DNA from: Epiperipatus broadwayi | Lineage: Eukaryota; Onychophora; Udeonychophora; Euonychophora; Peripatidae | NCBI GenBank assembly: GCA_028023455.1 | Contig: JAQFVV010006271.1 | Coordinates: 5,417,048-5,481,047, forward strand | DNA length: 64,000 nucleotides | Direction: 5' to 3' | Part shown: piece after piece, positions 12,971-24,382 of the stretch | How positions within the stretch are numbered: position 1 is the stretch's first letter | Layout of the letters: the number at the start of each line of letters is the position of its first letter | The notes under the pieces: generated by a model | What the model saw: only the letters and a program-made list of their open reading frames with translations | Database searches by the model: none | What the model was told of the DNA's origin: nothing | Program-made: the position numbers and the translations under genes

Positions 12971-13392
12971 ATGTTATATATGGAGATCGCAAAACAAGCT
13001 CTTAACAAGCTTTGTAGAATAACCCCAATCTCAGATCGTGTTCTGCTATTGGCATGCTCAGTGAGGTGCTAGTATATTCAATCATTATATTAAAAATACC
13101 AGGAGAAGACCAGCACTTTATCTAATGTATAACTATAAATATATGGTGTATCTGAACGTAGTTCAGTTCCATATGGCTATTTAATTTAAATAGCTTAATT
13201 GGAATACATATGGATATCTGAAAATTTCAGATTTTCTACATTAGATAAAGTGCTGGGCTTGTCCTGGTATTTTTAATCTAATGATTGAATATCCTATCAC
13301 CTCACTGAGGATTCCAAAAGCAGAAACCAATCTGAGATTGGGGTATTCTACAAAGCTTAAGATCTTATTTTGTGAGCTCTATATATAACATT
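12971..13392. repeat. Palindromic repeat carrying hammerhead-like motifs in both arms
   Basis: Two arms of about 205-210 bp (12971-13175 and 13180-13392) are inverted copies with scattered differences. They meet around the sequence TTTAATTTAAATAG near 13178. Each arm, read outward from the centre, contains a CACCTCACTGAG core, a GCAGAA(A/C) box and ATCTGAGATTGGGGT. These align with the hammerhead motif at 2648-2694, so the palindrome is probably two head-to-head copies of the same ribozyme-bearing repeat family. Confidence 0.85.
13298..13338 (+). ncRNA. Degenerate hammerhead-like motif, right arm
   Basis: CTGAGGA is at 13305-13311 and GAAA at 13323-13326. A cleavage-type TC is at 13331-13332, after a four-base CCAA insert that leaves only the A15.1-U16.1 pair as stem III. 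Stem I forms four pairs (TCA plus C against TGAG), then a mismatch and another A-T pair. Stem II is poorly paired here. The left arm has the equivalent on the minus strand (core CTGAGCA at 13061-13055, followed by GAAC), with two core positions mutated. Relationship to a hammerhead is likely; activity is doubtful. Confidence 0.5.
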
Positions 13393-13804
13393 TAATTTGA
13401 ATTTATGTGAGGCAAGTTTTAAAATATTACTTACATAATAATGTAAACAATGTTTTAAAGCCTTGTAGTAAATGTAAATTTAACTATGAAATAGAAACAA
13501 CTTGAACAAATACTTAATTATCACATGCCCTGATTACTATTAAGGTACTAAATGGTATAAGATAAGGCAAATGTTATATTTTTTTACATGTTAAATAAAG
13601 TGAAATAGCATAATGTGAAATTAGACATTGTGAATACAGATATTTAATTTCTATAATATATGATAGATGTTAAAATATAAAAAAAAATATGGTGAGTTAT
13701 TTTTATTCTTAGCACACTTAAATTCTGCAGCAAGATAATTAAACAGTATATATTGACACATTATGTTTCAACTACTATATTTCATAGAAACCTAGCCAAG
13801 TGCA
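13393..13804. other. AT-rich non-coding DNA, nothing recognised
   Basis: No gene or repeat recognised between the palindrome and the tandem TA-rich repeat. Confidence 0.5.
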
Positions 13805-13870
13805 TGTAAATTCATGTATATATATATATATGTTTGTAAATTCATGTATATATATATATATGTTTGTGTG
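13805..13870. repeat. 30-bp tandem duplication with TA core
   Basis: The segment starting GTAAATTCATG followed by a TA run and TGTTT occurs twice, at 13806 and 13836, with a period of 30 bp. It then runs into a TGTG-rich stretch that borders the left end of the gypsy relic. Confidence 0.85.
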
Positions 13871-13929
13871 TATGTGTGTACCATGTAAAACTACATTACT
13901 CCAGGAACTCCATTCTTCTGAGGTAAAAG

Positions 13930-14110
13930 CTGTCATCTTGGTTTATTAATATGACCTCTGGTTTTCCCACCATGGGAAACTGATATCTTTGGAAGGCTTG
14001 AATGGTACTCTGCATGTTTGCCTGTCATACAGGGTATGCACAAACATATTTAGAAAACAGGTCATATGTGACCAGAAGATATCTGAATTTTTAATAAAGA
14101 TGGCAGTGGG
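13930..14110 (-). pseudogene. Integrase core fragment (Ty3/gypsy)
   Basis: Minus-strand translation gives GPLP, then YLLVTYDLFSKYVCAYPV, a classic retroviral-type integrase core stretch surrounding the first catalytic aspartate. The expected second half (second Asp and Glu region) is represented only by frameshifted sequence ending near 13900. The 3' end of pol is therefore truncated or too decayed to read. Confidence 0.8.
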
Positions 14111-14374
14111 CCATAATGATTGATCACCAGCAGCTCATTTGGCTTGGATGGCACATTAGTGATATTGGGCATGCATATGATTTGTTTAGTGGTTTATCAC
14201 AGAGACACATGGTGCACCCAAAGATAGTTTCAGGGCTCTCTCATATATGTTGGGCCAATGGAGTTGGTGCCAAATTGCCTCTTCAGTTTTGTGAGGTCAA
14301 TAATGACCCACCAATCTGTGGACATATTAGATTACCCAATCTCTGTGTTCTGAGAATATTAAAATGTTCCAGGA

Positions 14375-14677
14375 TCACTTGGTCTGCCTACCCTTCCTTT
14401 GTAAGATGCTGTTCTGGATTCTAAAAATTCTCTTGCTCCTTGGCCTCTCCCATGGCTGGGTACTTCTCTTTTCCTCAACATTTCCATTATTAAGTGGTAT
14501 TTTGGGATATCTCTCTTGCCATTGCAAGTTTTTTAACTGTGTTTCCAAAGGATCACTCACAATGTGAATCACTATGCCAAATGGTTCTGCAGACACCAGG
14601 GAGTTATTGGGACTGACACTAACTAGATGCCTACTAAGGATGTCTGCTATGGTATCCTCAGGACCAGGACAATACAC
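14375..14677 (-). pseudogene. RNase H/integrase linker fragment (Ty3/gypsy pol)
   Basis: A 100-codon open stretch starts with YCPGPEDTIADILSRH, the well known end of the Ty3/gypsy RNase H domain (consensus PG..N..AD.LSR). It continues into the spacer that precedes the integrase zinc-binding region (LQWQERYPKI). Below 14375 the same reading continues in shifted frames toward the integrase core. It is part of the relic and not a separate gene. Confidence 0.85.
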
Positions 14678-14999
14678 AACTCAGTAGTCAATCCTCTGTA
14701 GACCCAGGCTCCACTGGGTAAGATGGTAATTGGTTAGAAAGCTCATATTAAGGAACTCTATGGGGAATGATGGTTGGTGATGATGATGACTTTTAGTCCA
14801 ACAAGAAACTGCTTGAATTTTTAGCAGGCCCATATGAGTTTTCTACTGCATTATAATGTATTTTAATTTGGGCCCCTATTGTGTGTTATTCTTCTGGAAT
14901 AATACCAAGCCTAATCCTGCATGACTGCTATCCATATGTATGTAGAATGGCTGCACAAAGTCTGGATGCTGTAACATAATCGTGTCAAGGAATCACTCT

Positions 15000-15830
15000 T
15001 ACCCTGCTAAGCTCCTGGATATGTCACTCACTCCATTCTCACTTCATGTTTTTTATCTGTCCGATCAATCCTGCAGAAACCTGGGAGAAACCAAGATAAA
15101 ATTGATAACAGTTACAGAGGCTCAAGAGTGACCACATTTATTTATGCATGGTGGGCCTGGGAAATCATTCTATTGCCTTTATCTTGTCTGGATGTGTCCA
15201 AACTACTTTCCCATTAAATATGTATCCCAGGAAGGACACCTCTCACTGGGTGAAGTGTCTCTTCTTTAAGTTGATGATCATATTTTTCTGAGTACACTCC
15301 CAGAAAAAATTTTCCAAATGGTAGATGTTTTGGAAAGTCTTTGGACATGACCACCACATCATTCATGTAACAAACAAGGTGTTTTTGTCACATCTAATAG
15401 TATCTAATCTAAACACCTCATCAACCAAAAACTGCTATTGATCAATCAAAATGATACCCTCCAGAATATGAGGGATTGGCCATTGTACTGGAATGTAATG
15501 TATTTATGATCCCAGGGGTCCAGCATCATATGCCAATAACTTGCCATAAGGTTGAGTATAGAAAAATGTTTTTTTTCAGCTAAACATAGAATAATTTTCT
15601 ATATGCATTGGGGTATGTCTCTTTCAGGGATAGTGATACAATTTAGTCTCCTGGCATCTGGAAGATCCTCACAAAACTGTTCTTCCCCACAATGATCAGT
15701 GGATTGTTGTAGAGTAACAGTTACTTCCCATCATAATGATCAGTGGATTGTTGTAGAGCAACGGTTACTTCCCAATGACACCAAATTTTACCAGCTGTTA
15801 GATCTGAGCTTCCACTGCCTCCTGGTACTG
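15000..15830 (-). pseudogene. Reverse transcriptase fragment (Ty3/gypsy pol)
   Basis: The catalytic motif can be read at 15377-15342 as CYMNDVVVMSKD. The first of the two catalytic aspartates of Y.DD is Asn here, and the reading frame around it is broken. Further downstream, EVSFLGYIFNGKVV, HPDKIKAIE and FPRP (about 15245-15150) match the conserved thumb segment of Ty3/gypsy reverse transcriptase. At 15693-15774 a segment of about 46 bp (ATGATCAGTGGATTGTTG...) is duplicated in tandem, a later lesion. Non-functional. Confidence 0.85.
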
Positions 15831-16259
15831 GAACAGAATTGGTTATGTGTGAGACTGATAATAAGTTTCTGGTAATAAGTCTATTCTTTAACTTTTATAT
15901 GGTGGACATAGACCTGGATCATGCCCGGTGTGTTGGAAAATGCCTGCCAATTTCTTTCCAATATTACTCTCAACATTCTTCATTCCCTCACCTGGATAAA
16001 TGTGGCTTCCTTAATCTTATCATTTATAAGCTCATCATCTACATCTGCATTTAGGTATTGAACTTGGACCCCTGTTCCTTCAGATAAGACCTGCAGCTTA
16101 ATTGGTTCCTGATTCCAAGCCACTGTATTCTCTTCATAGCTAATGATGCCCTTGCATCAGCTTAGAAGGTCAACCTCTACCACCACATCCTGCAGCAGAG
16201 TATTCACCACAAAGAACAGATGACTGATTGTGAGGTGGCCCCACTCTAAGTCTAATTTC

Positions 16260-16402
16260 AGTATTTGTATTCCATCAATCTGCAAGAATCGTCTGTAACA
16301 GCCTTAATGGGAGTTTTGATACACAATTCCTCTGGGTCACTATCCTAGTCAACCAGCTTTTAGTAGTAAATAAGATCTGGCTCCCAGTATCCATGATGGT
16401 AA
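16260..16402 (-). pseudogene. Retrotransposon aspartic protease fragment
   Basis: Minus-strand reading gives FTIMDTGSQI at about 16402-16373, the D-T/S-G active-site motif with preceding hydrophobic residues typical of gypsy-type proteases. It lies between the gag capsid piece and the reverse transcriptase, as expected. The frame is interrupted by stops after about 45 codons. Confidence 0.7.
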
Positions 16403-17003
16403 ATACCTCCATCCAGCAGATGTGAACAATAACCACAGATCAGGATGCATACATGATCTCTTGCTGGGCTCACCAGTTTCCTCCTGGATGGTAACTACCC
16501 AGTGGGGTTTACTATCTTTATTCCCTGTTGGTTTTACAGTTATCCATTACAGGGAATGGCCTATTTGTACTCTCTGCAGTTTAATGGATATACATTTTGT
16601 TATAGACTCTTAACTTGGATTTGGCTATCAGACCTCTGTTCTTAAAATCTAAAAGCTTGTTTGTTTCTGGCCATGACTGTTTGGAACCTAGAGGATTCTA
16701 ACTTTCATATTTTCTCTGGAGGCTTCTTAGAAAAAGGAGTATAATCTATCATCATTAGAAACTCAGCCATTTCTGGATGGTCTGTATCCTATAGTACACC
16801 ATCATCTGTTGCACCTGGGCTAGCATATTCTGCTGTATGGCTCTGATTATTTGCATTTCTGTAAAAGAAAGCAGTCAAGCATTTTAAATGAACTACCTGC
16901 AACATGAAAACTGCATGTGCATTTCCTTAACAACTGAGCCACATGACTCTGAAAATGGCATGGTAGATACCCTCTTGTCACTCTTCACTCCAAAATGTTT
17001 TTA

Positions 17004-17345
17004 TCAGGGATGTAGTACATTGTTCAAAAGTAAAGGATTTTTTGTGTTGCATTCCCACCAAGATTTAGCATCACCTTGCAAGTAGTGTGTCACAAAGTTG
17101 ACCTGATCCATTTGTTCCACTGACATGGCTCCGACAGAACCCTGTTGTAGACCACCACCATCATATTCTTGACATTTTGAACATATTTTATTTAAAACAG
17201 TTATTGGTTTTCCATTCCCATCAATGGAGCTTGGCATGACAGGTCCCACTACATTGAAGTTGGTCTCCTTTGTATCCTTAACTTCCTCCTCCAAATTGTA
17301 TGTCAACATTGATCTTGCACTTTCCCCATGAGACACCCTTACCAA
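17004..17345 (-). pseudogene. Gag capsid fragment (Ty3/gypsy)
   Basis: A 113-codon minus-strand frame contains MDQVNFVTHYLQGDAKSWWE, which fits the retrotransposon gag (capsid) signature of a hydrophobic helix ending in A..WW. It is preceded by a polar region with KICSKCQEY. The frame ends in a stop inside the domain. It is upstream (in minus orientation) of the protease, as expected for gag. Confidence 0.75.
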
Positions 17346-17859
17346 CTCTGGTCATACTTTGGGGTTTAGATTGGCTATCTGAACCTAATATACAGTCCCT
17401 AAATTAACTTCCAAGGTTTCCTCAGTACCTCCTCTGCTTGGATATATTATACTTTAACCCCTAAAGATTTTTGATTATCTTGACTCTTTCTTTCACAACT
17501 ATCTTATTTTCTTGGTTGATGTTTTCTTTCATCTCATACAAGTGTTCTTGAATTGTCCTATTTGCGATTCTTGTAAGTCCTTGATTCTGTCTTCTTGCTT
17601 TTTGGGTACCCCTATCCCTATTCTAAGTGACTATGGACCCAGGATATTGCACCCTGGATGAGTGTTTTCTGCTTATCTGGGGTCAGTACAAATTTCCTTT
17701 TCAGTGTCTGTATTGCCTCAGCAGTTTCCTTTTTATGGTCCCCAAGAGTCCTGTGAACTTAACATGTACCCCTCATAATTTTTTGGCAATCCATTTTCAA
17801 CTCTTCCAAGCATCTCTGCAACATTTCCTCCCTCTAGCTATTCCTCATTTCCATTTTTT

Positions 17860-18260
17860 GATCTAGAGCTTGGATGATATTTATCATTTTGGCATGGACC
17901 TGGTGGCTCACTTCCATTTTTGGTTAAGGTCATGAAGGCTCTTTTTCTTTCTGACTTGTCCTGTTGATTTATTTCCATCATCTCTCAGTCTCTTTTCTTT
18001 TACTCATGATCTTTAGCTACCAAGATTTTCTCTACCATTTGTCTCTAACCTCTAACTCCTTCTTTGCCTTTTGATCCCTAGCCTCTAATTCCTCCATTAT
18101 ATGTACCATTCTTCTATATATGGTTCACAACTATTCTTCCTGGCTCATCTTTATGTCCTTCCCTTGACCTTGTTCCTGCATCAGCCTAGGTGGTTCCTTA
18201 AAATACATGGGGATTTTGGTGAGTTTGCTCTCAGGGTATCGGATCATGCTTACTTTCACT
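17860..18260 (-). pseudogene. Gag N-terminal charged/coiled-coil relic
   Basis: The minus strand is purine-rich here and reads as Glu/Lys/Arg-rich peptide (EELEARDQKAKKELEVRDK), with stops interspersed. This suggests the coiled-coil N-terminal part of the same gag. The matching plus-strand Leu/Phe/Ser-rich frames (18101-18421, 18207-18500) are shadows. The true start could not be placed. Confidence 0.5.
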
Positions 18261-18425
18261 TCTACCTCCCATTCCATACTACTGCTCTCTCAGTTTTCTC
18301 TCTATGTGAATCAAAGCATTTTCCTTTACCCTTGGAATCCTTTGGTTTTCTTTCACTTCCTATTCTTCCCCCCTCACTCACTTCTCCCATTATCTCCTCT
18401 TCTTTTCTACTATCCATTTGATCAA

Positions 18426-21400
18426 GTTTTTGTTATGCTTAATTCTCTCTATATTAATATAATTGGTCTCACTCTTTTTCTTAAATTCTATTCTGGTTAA
18501 TTTTACATCCCCCAACAAAGAAATGGTGTATAATGTTTCCTCATATATTGCCATCCTAAGTTTATTTCTCCTTCTCCTTTCCTAATTCTCCCAGTGCCTA
18601 TGCATAACATTATCTAAATTACTAATAGTAATAATAATATCAAATATTTTCTGGAGCTGTCTCGATCTATCTCAGCTGCAGAGTTATTAAAAAAAAATAT
18701 TAACTTTTAGTGTGATGAATTCATTTAAATTTGAAGCCGCTTCAAGTTGCTCGAATTTCCGTCATTTTTATGCTACCATTGACATTTTATGCTCTTTTTA
18801 AAGATTAAAAAAATTTCTGTAAGATGCCCTCTCTTGAATTATTTTACAAGTAAAAAATCAATAAAACTGTCAGTATAGGTCTAACAAAGGAAAAATAATG
18901 CCCCTTTTTGAATCTGATTGGCTGTTAAAATTTGACAACAAAGAAAATGGCTGTCAAAAACTAAAGAGTTACGATTTCTTTTCTTTCATTTCAAAAATGA
19001 TAAACTAATGTTTTAGACCATTTCAAAAGTATTTTTTGACAAATAATAAATTATTTTGATAAAATATGCTAAAAATAAAATTATTTTAGAAAAATAGTTA
19101 AGTCTTTAACAAAAATTATTTAGTTTTTCTGCACCGTAAAATTGGGAAAGAAATCACTGACATCAGCAAAACATTTTGATTGGTAACATTCATTTTAGAT
19201 TTGCTGACTATCGAATATTTTTATAATTACAAAAAAAAGTACTTTTTGAAAAAAACTTTTGTTCACTTTGATAACCTGACAAATTATTAATATACTTTTT
19301 ACAAATGAAACTAAAGTGAATATAATATTAACCTTTTAACTTATTCTTTCAACTTATTTAAAGGATTAATCTTTGTCTAATTTGTGTATTTGTCCACTAC
19401 TTAAATCTGAGAACAACATTATTCGTCAGTTTCATTTCCAGTCGGTTTCTATTGTTAAAAATATTAATCTAAAATACACAAATTTTTTTTAATTCAGCTT
19501 TTAAAAATTGAATAATTTTAGATTCAAATTGATTAAATGTAATGAAAAATTAAAAATATTGTTAATAACTGAAGAAAAATATGTTTAAAAAATAGTCAGT
19601 GGTAAAACAAAAGAATTATATTTCAACCAATCACATTTCATTTTCAGTTCTGAATTTGTCATTTAGAAACATTTAATTATGGTTAGTAACGATAATTGTT
19701 TTTTATTACCGATCATTTTCCAATGCATTTTTTTTGTAATATTTAAAATTTTTCAAATCAAACTTTATATTTTGATTAGGTAATGTAAAATTTTATTTAT
19801 GGATGTAAAAAATTATGATAGATATAATTATTTACTTCAAAATACGAATGCATAAAAGATTTTATTTCGATTTATTTAAAAATGCCCATTATTCAAATTA
19901 GAGTTGCTAGATGTCAAAACTGTTTTCAAAAATGTTTACATTCAAAAGCTTAGTTTTTTTTGTAATATTAAAAAAAATTTGAATCAAACTTTATATTTCG
20001 ATAAAGTAATGTAAAATGTTATTTATGAATGTAAAAAATTACAATAAATAATTATTTACATCAAAATCATTTATGAACATGTAGAACATCTTTGTTTAGT
20101 TTCTGAATTTGTCATTTAGAAATGCCTGCAAGACAATTTCCAGATTTGGCAGGCATCCAATAAGAGAAAAGAGACTGGTGTAAGCACCAAGAGCCTGCAA
20201 AGAAATTTGATTTTTTTTTTCAAAATATAATGCTATATGTGGATGTTTTTAGAACTACAATTTTAAATTTTGAATTTCCTATAAAATAAGCCTAAAATGA
20301 AAAAATTGGCCAAGCGATGGTGCATGCTATGTCCAAAAACCATAAATAACATTTTGTGCAGCAACGAGATCTAAATGAAATAAACAATTGAAAGATAGCT
20401 TCTCATACATAGTTAGAAAGAATGGTAGTTGTTATAGCAGAAATCATAAAATCAATATAGCAATGATTTATACCATATTGTTTTTTTATTAGATATTTGG
20501 CATAAAGATTGTTCAACCACATATTTAAATAGAAAAAAAAATGAAGCAGAATGCAAGTTTTTAAATCCATAAACAGAGAATTCAGTGCAATATGATGAAT
20601 ATTTCTAATGAGAAATGGAAATTCAGATTGACACTTTATTGTCTCTTTTTTATTATTTTTTGAAAAAAGTAATGTGACAATATGGTTGACGTAGTTATGG
20701 ATTCATTCGAAAGCACAAAGAACTCAGTAGAGTTTAAAGTAATTAAAATTTGAGGACAAATAATTAAAAAGTAAATAATTAAATAAAATAATTGAGATCT
20801 TAAAATTAAACAAAAGATACCTTCCTCATAATGATTACAGCATTGTAATATAATCAATAAATATTTGAATTGAGTATATTGATTTCAAAATGAATAAAAT
20901 GTATGTAAAGATAAAAATCCTTTAAAATACATAAATCATTTTTATGTAAAACTATTTAATACATACATTTATTGTATGAAGATCCTAGACGATTCTATAT
21001 TTGTGTGTTGTTGATTTTTTTAAATTACAGGTATGATCAATTTAAAATATTATATTTTGGATAGGAAAAAAAAGGTAAATATATATTTAGGAAAACTAAA
21101 TACACAAATAGAAAATTTAAAAAGTTATAAGTAAATTCTAAGTTGTTTGCATCTATTTTTATTAAAGAATTGAAAAAAATGTTTTGATAGGTTCAATGCA
21201 TGTATAATTAAATAAAAAATAAAAGTGCATGCTAGTTAGAAATATAATTAATTATATACAAATAAAGTTATATAATATTATTAGATAATTTTTTGTTTTT
21301 GTAATTAATTAATTAAACATTTGTAGCCTATTCTAAGGATTATACTTAGATTAATGAATCAACTAATTCTTGAGTAAATTGCAGTTCAAATGTAAATTTT

Positions 21401-21510
21401 GAACATAGTGAAATTCATTTACAACTATAGTGATAAGATTCATAAGCCAATTTATGCATTTTTATTACCATATTGATCACATTTTATGTAATGGAAAGAA
21501 AGAATAAAAA
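18426..21510. other. AT-rich non-coding DNA with diverged direct repeats
   Basis: No gene was recognised. A segment of about 115 bp (TTTTTGTAATATT..., AATCAAACTTTATATTT, TAATGTAAAAT) occurs at about 19728-19840 and again at 19953-20070. The phrase CTGAATTTGTCATTTAGAAA recurs at about 19652 and 20103. This is probably an old tandem duplication of about 225-450 bp. Minus-strand frame 20636-20857 is not supported. Confidence 0.55.
19728..20070. repeat. Diverged direct duplication (two copies about 115 bp)
   Basis: Copies at about 19728-19840 and 19953-20070 share TTTTTGTAATATT, a CAAACTTTATATTT block, TAATGTAAAAT, TTATTTATG and ATGTAAAAAATTA in the same order and spacing. Divergence indicates an old duplication. 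Confidence 0.7.
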
Positions 21511-22321
21511 ATGTATATCAATATGCCAAATGCTATTAATGATTTGTTTAATGAATTAAATAATATAAAGGGTTTAAAGTGGATTAAAAAAGATGAAAAT
21601 TCAATGAGTGTTCAATTTTTGGATCTCAAGATTACTAGAAATAAGGATAAACTGGATTACTATATGACTCTTAAACCAATAGCAAAAAGAGGATATATTC
21701 CATATGAATCAAAAGTACCAATGTCACATAAAATGGCAGGTTTGAAGTCCTTTTTATTTAGAAATAATAATCTTTGTAAATATGCATCAGATAAAACTAA
21801 AAATATTGAAATTTATTGTAATGAGTTGTTAAATGTTGGATACAATTATGATTGTGTATATTATGCCGTTAAAAAATTTACTTCTAAATATAAAAATATT
21901 AATAATAATGTTAATTTTTCTGATAAAAAAGTTGTGGATATCAATACCATATATATCTAATCAACAGGTAAGTTTCATTAAGAAAATTTATAAAGGAATA
22001 TGCAATATTGCATTTTATGCACTACCTACATTAAATAAATTAATAAACAATTCAAAATATAAAACTTTATTGACAAATAAAAATTGTATTATTTACAAAT
22101 GGACATGTAGTTGTGGTAGTGGATATATAGGTGAATTGAGGTGCACATTGGAAAAAAGAACAAAAGAGCACGTATTATTATTTAAAAGGGTTCAAAATAT
22201 GAAACAAAATATTAAAAATAGTGATAATTTATCAGCTTCTGTTTTTTATGACCATAATAAATCATGTATATATGTTTTTGATTTTAATTATAACAATGTA
22301 AAAATATTTGAAACTGAATGA
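21511..22321 (+). pseudogene. Penelope-like element fragment (RT C-terminus plus GIY-YIG)
   Basis: Two overlapping plus-strand frames (21511-21960, then about 21960-22321) form one conceptual protein with a single frameshift near 21950. The first part has FLDLKITRNKDKLDYYMTLK and KRGYIPYESKVPMSHK, resembling the region after the catalytic YxDD in Penelope-like reverse transcriptases (FLDvei.., yrKpT.., HP..K). The second part has IIYKWTCSCGSGYIGELRC, a GIY-YIG-type endonuclease core with a CxC pair in front of YIG, then KRTKEH. The upstream RT fingers/palm are absent, so it is 5'-truncated. It differs clearly from the element at 49.5 kb, implying a second Penelope-like lineage. Unusually long open frames suggest moderate age. 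Confidence 0.72.
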
Positions 22322-23267
22322 AATAATAATAAAAAAAAATTAAAGAGGCGATATTAATATATAAATACAAGCAAAATTTAATTAATCGGCAAGCAGCAAA
22401 CATTAAAATCACAGAATTATGGGAAAGTTGACATTGAATTATGGGAAAGTTGACATTTTAAATGTGATAGTTGACAAAGCTACAAGGTAGTGAAAGCACT
22501 TCTAAGTTATAGTTATACATATAATTTTTATAGACTTTTAATTATTGTATTTTCAAATATTTATTTATAAAATTACGTATATATATATATATATATGTCA
22601 CAAATAACTCATAGGAATACAGCATGAAGCCATAATCTACTTAAAAAACATTGTTACAGTGCTTCAATCACAATAAAAATAACAAATAAATTAATAAAAG
22701 TTTCAATAAATATATAATAACTTACTAGGTAATAAAAAATAAATTTTAAAAACTATTTTAAAAAGATATTAAGAAAAAGTTATTTAGGTTTATGTATATC
22801 CATATTTTATATACATCATAAATAAATTCTCATCATTGTTAATACAACTATGAATTGTCTTCTTTCTATTATACATTGGGGTTTTTTTCAGTCATATTTG
22901 GGGTCTCTCTGAATTTTTTGAGCTATATATTGCTTTTTTGAGCAAGCTAGAACTACTTTTGATCAACATATTTCTATCAGGATCGCCAAAAAAAAGCTAT
23001 TTTTTACATTATTATGATTTTGGGGCTACTAACTATGAATGATGGCATAGACACATCTAACTTATTGACAAATTGAAATTTGGACACATACATAATGTAC
23101 TTCAATTTGCACTCAAATTAGCTCATGTATTTTAAAGTAAATTGATTTTTATAACTGCTGTATCAGTTTACACAGTAGATCTATTTCATTAATTATAAAT
23201 TCTGTGCATGACTAGATAACTATCGTATATGTAATGTATAGACTGATTTGATAATTTTTTTTCTCTT
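22322..23267. other. AT-rich non-coding DNA flanking Penelope-like fragment
   Basis: The immediate 3' flank holds a short tandem repeat (GAATTATGGGAAAGTTGACATT twice, 22415-22461) and a possible stem CTAC-AAG-GTAG followed by TGAAAG near 22480. This could be the remains of the terminal ribozyme of the Penelope-like fragment but lacks the CUGANGA core. A TA run is at about 22580-22596. Otherwise nothing was recognised. Confidence 0.45.
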
Positions 23268-23870
23268 CTAGCTCTTGATAATTCTATATAAAAAGATTGA
23301 AAATACACTAGGAGATAGTCATTTTATTACTGTAAAAACTTTTTAAACATAACAGTTAGAGACAATTCAATTATTATTGCACTTGTTAATTGTCATTTGA
23401 TATTCTAGTGTAAATATATCATTTGTCAATATATATTTGACAGTAGCCTTTTTGTATACACAGAGTCCTAAAATGAAATAACATAGAAAATACAATATTA
23501 GCTATTTCAGAATACATTTATATTAAAATATGTAGTCTAATTTCATGTTATTCTTCTGGTTGTTATACTTCTAGATAATTCTATATGAAAAGCTTGAAAA
23601 TATAGGAAAACATGGTTATTTTTTTAAAATGTAGAAGGTTATTGAATTCACTTATAAATTAATATTACTGGTTAATTATCAAGTCTTTCATATTTGAAAT
23701 GTCGATATATTCTTCATTATTTATATGATAGGTCATCTATTGTATACAGAGTGTTAACATGAGTGAAATAATTCTATTCCAGTAAACTTAAATATCAGTT
23801 CTTTTTTTAAATCATGACATTTCTCTTTTCACTATGTAGTTTAATTTCTTACTATAAAAAGTTATTAAAC
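23268..23870. repeat. Diverged tandem duplication of about 300 bp
   Basis: Copies starting at about 23270 and 23573 share GATAATTCTATAT.AAAAG.TTGAAAATA, a GTTAATTATCA/GTTAATTGTCA block, TGTATACA.AGAGT and (TAGT)TTAATTTC at matching offsets. This indicates two tandem units of about 300 bp with considerable divergence. No coding content. Confidence 0.55.
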
Positions 23871-24365
23871 ACAGTATCTAGATATTAGTTGATGTATTAA
23901 TTGAGAGTAGTTGGTAATTATTATTTATGTTTATATATATGGTACACAATTAAAAATAAATGGAAAATTATATAAGGTAGTATATATAAAGTTATATGGG
24001 GTGTGTTTTATTTATTTTGTATATTTTGTGCTATGTAGTCAACTCTTTGAAATTTTATTAAATCTCTGTATATTACTTTTATTCTATTTTATTCATGTTT
24101 TATTTTATTATAGTTGTTATTTTACTTCCATCATATTTCACTACATGGCAGTCCACCTGCTTAATATTAAAATTGCTGCTTAACATTTGAAAAGGGCACA
24201 AAACCTTGTGCCAAAAAGATTTTTATACGTAATTATTATTAATAATAATATATATATATATATACCTGTTGTACATGATATTTTTATTATAAAGTTTAAA
24301 AGAAAAAGTAGAAATGAATATAAACAAAATTTCCTGACGATATTTATTTAAATAAAATATATATA
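23871..24365. other. AT-rich non-coding DNA with short TA tracts
   Basis: Nothing recognised. Small TA runs at about 24249-24264 and 24357-24368 lie next to the 3' tail of the RTE LINE. The frame at 23911-24183 is Tyr/Leu/Ile-rich low complexity. Confidence 0.5.
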
Positions 24366-24382
24366 TATCATCATCATCATCA

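Larger units (their letters stand above)
13880..18425 (-). mobile_element. Ty3/gypsy LTR retrotransposon relic (gag-pol, no LTRs seen)
   Basis: A block of noticeably higher GC than its surroundings that, read on the minus strand, carries pieces of every Ty3/gypsy domain in canonical order. A charged gag N-terminal region (about 17.9-18.3 kb) is followed by a gag capsid segment (17.0-17.35 kb), aspartic protease (about 16.4 kb), reverse transcriptase (15.0-15.8 kb), the RNase H to integrase linker (14.38-14.68 kb) and the integrase core (13.9-14.1 kb). Every domain is split by stops and frameshifts, so it cannot encode a functional polyprotein. No flanking LTR pair was found by eye, so it is either truncated or its LTRs have decayed. 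The left edge abuts a TA/TG repeat. Confidence 0.88.

Noticed and set aside
14116-14567. Plus-strand frames at 14116-14424 and 14364-14567
   Set aside because: They are shadows of the minus-strand gypsy pol relic.
21965-21973. CAGGTAAGT, a perfect splice-donor-like string in the Penelope-like fragment
   Set aside because: Coding similarity continues straight through in the neighbouring frame, so a frameshift explains the break better than an intron.
22465-22510. CTAC-AAG-GTAG stem followed by TGAAAG, resembling stem II and GAAA of a hammerhead
   Set aside because: The preceding TTGACAA is too far from CUGANGA and stem I does not pair; at most a fully decayed relic.
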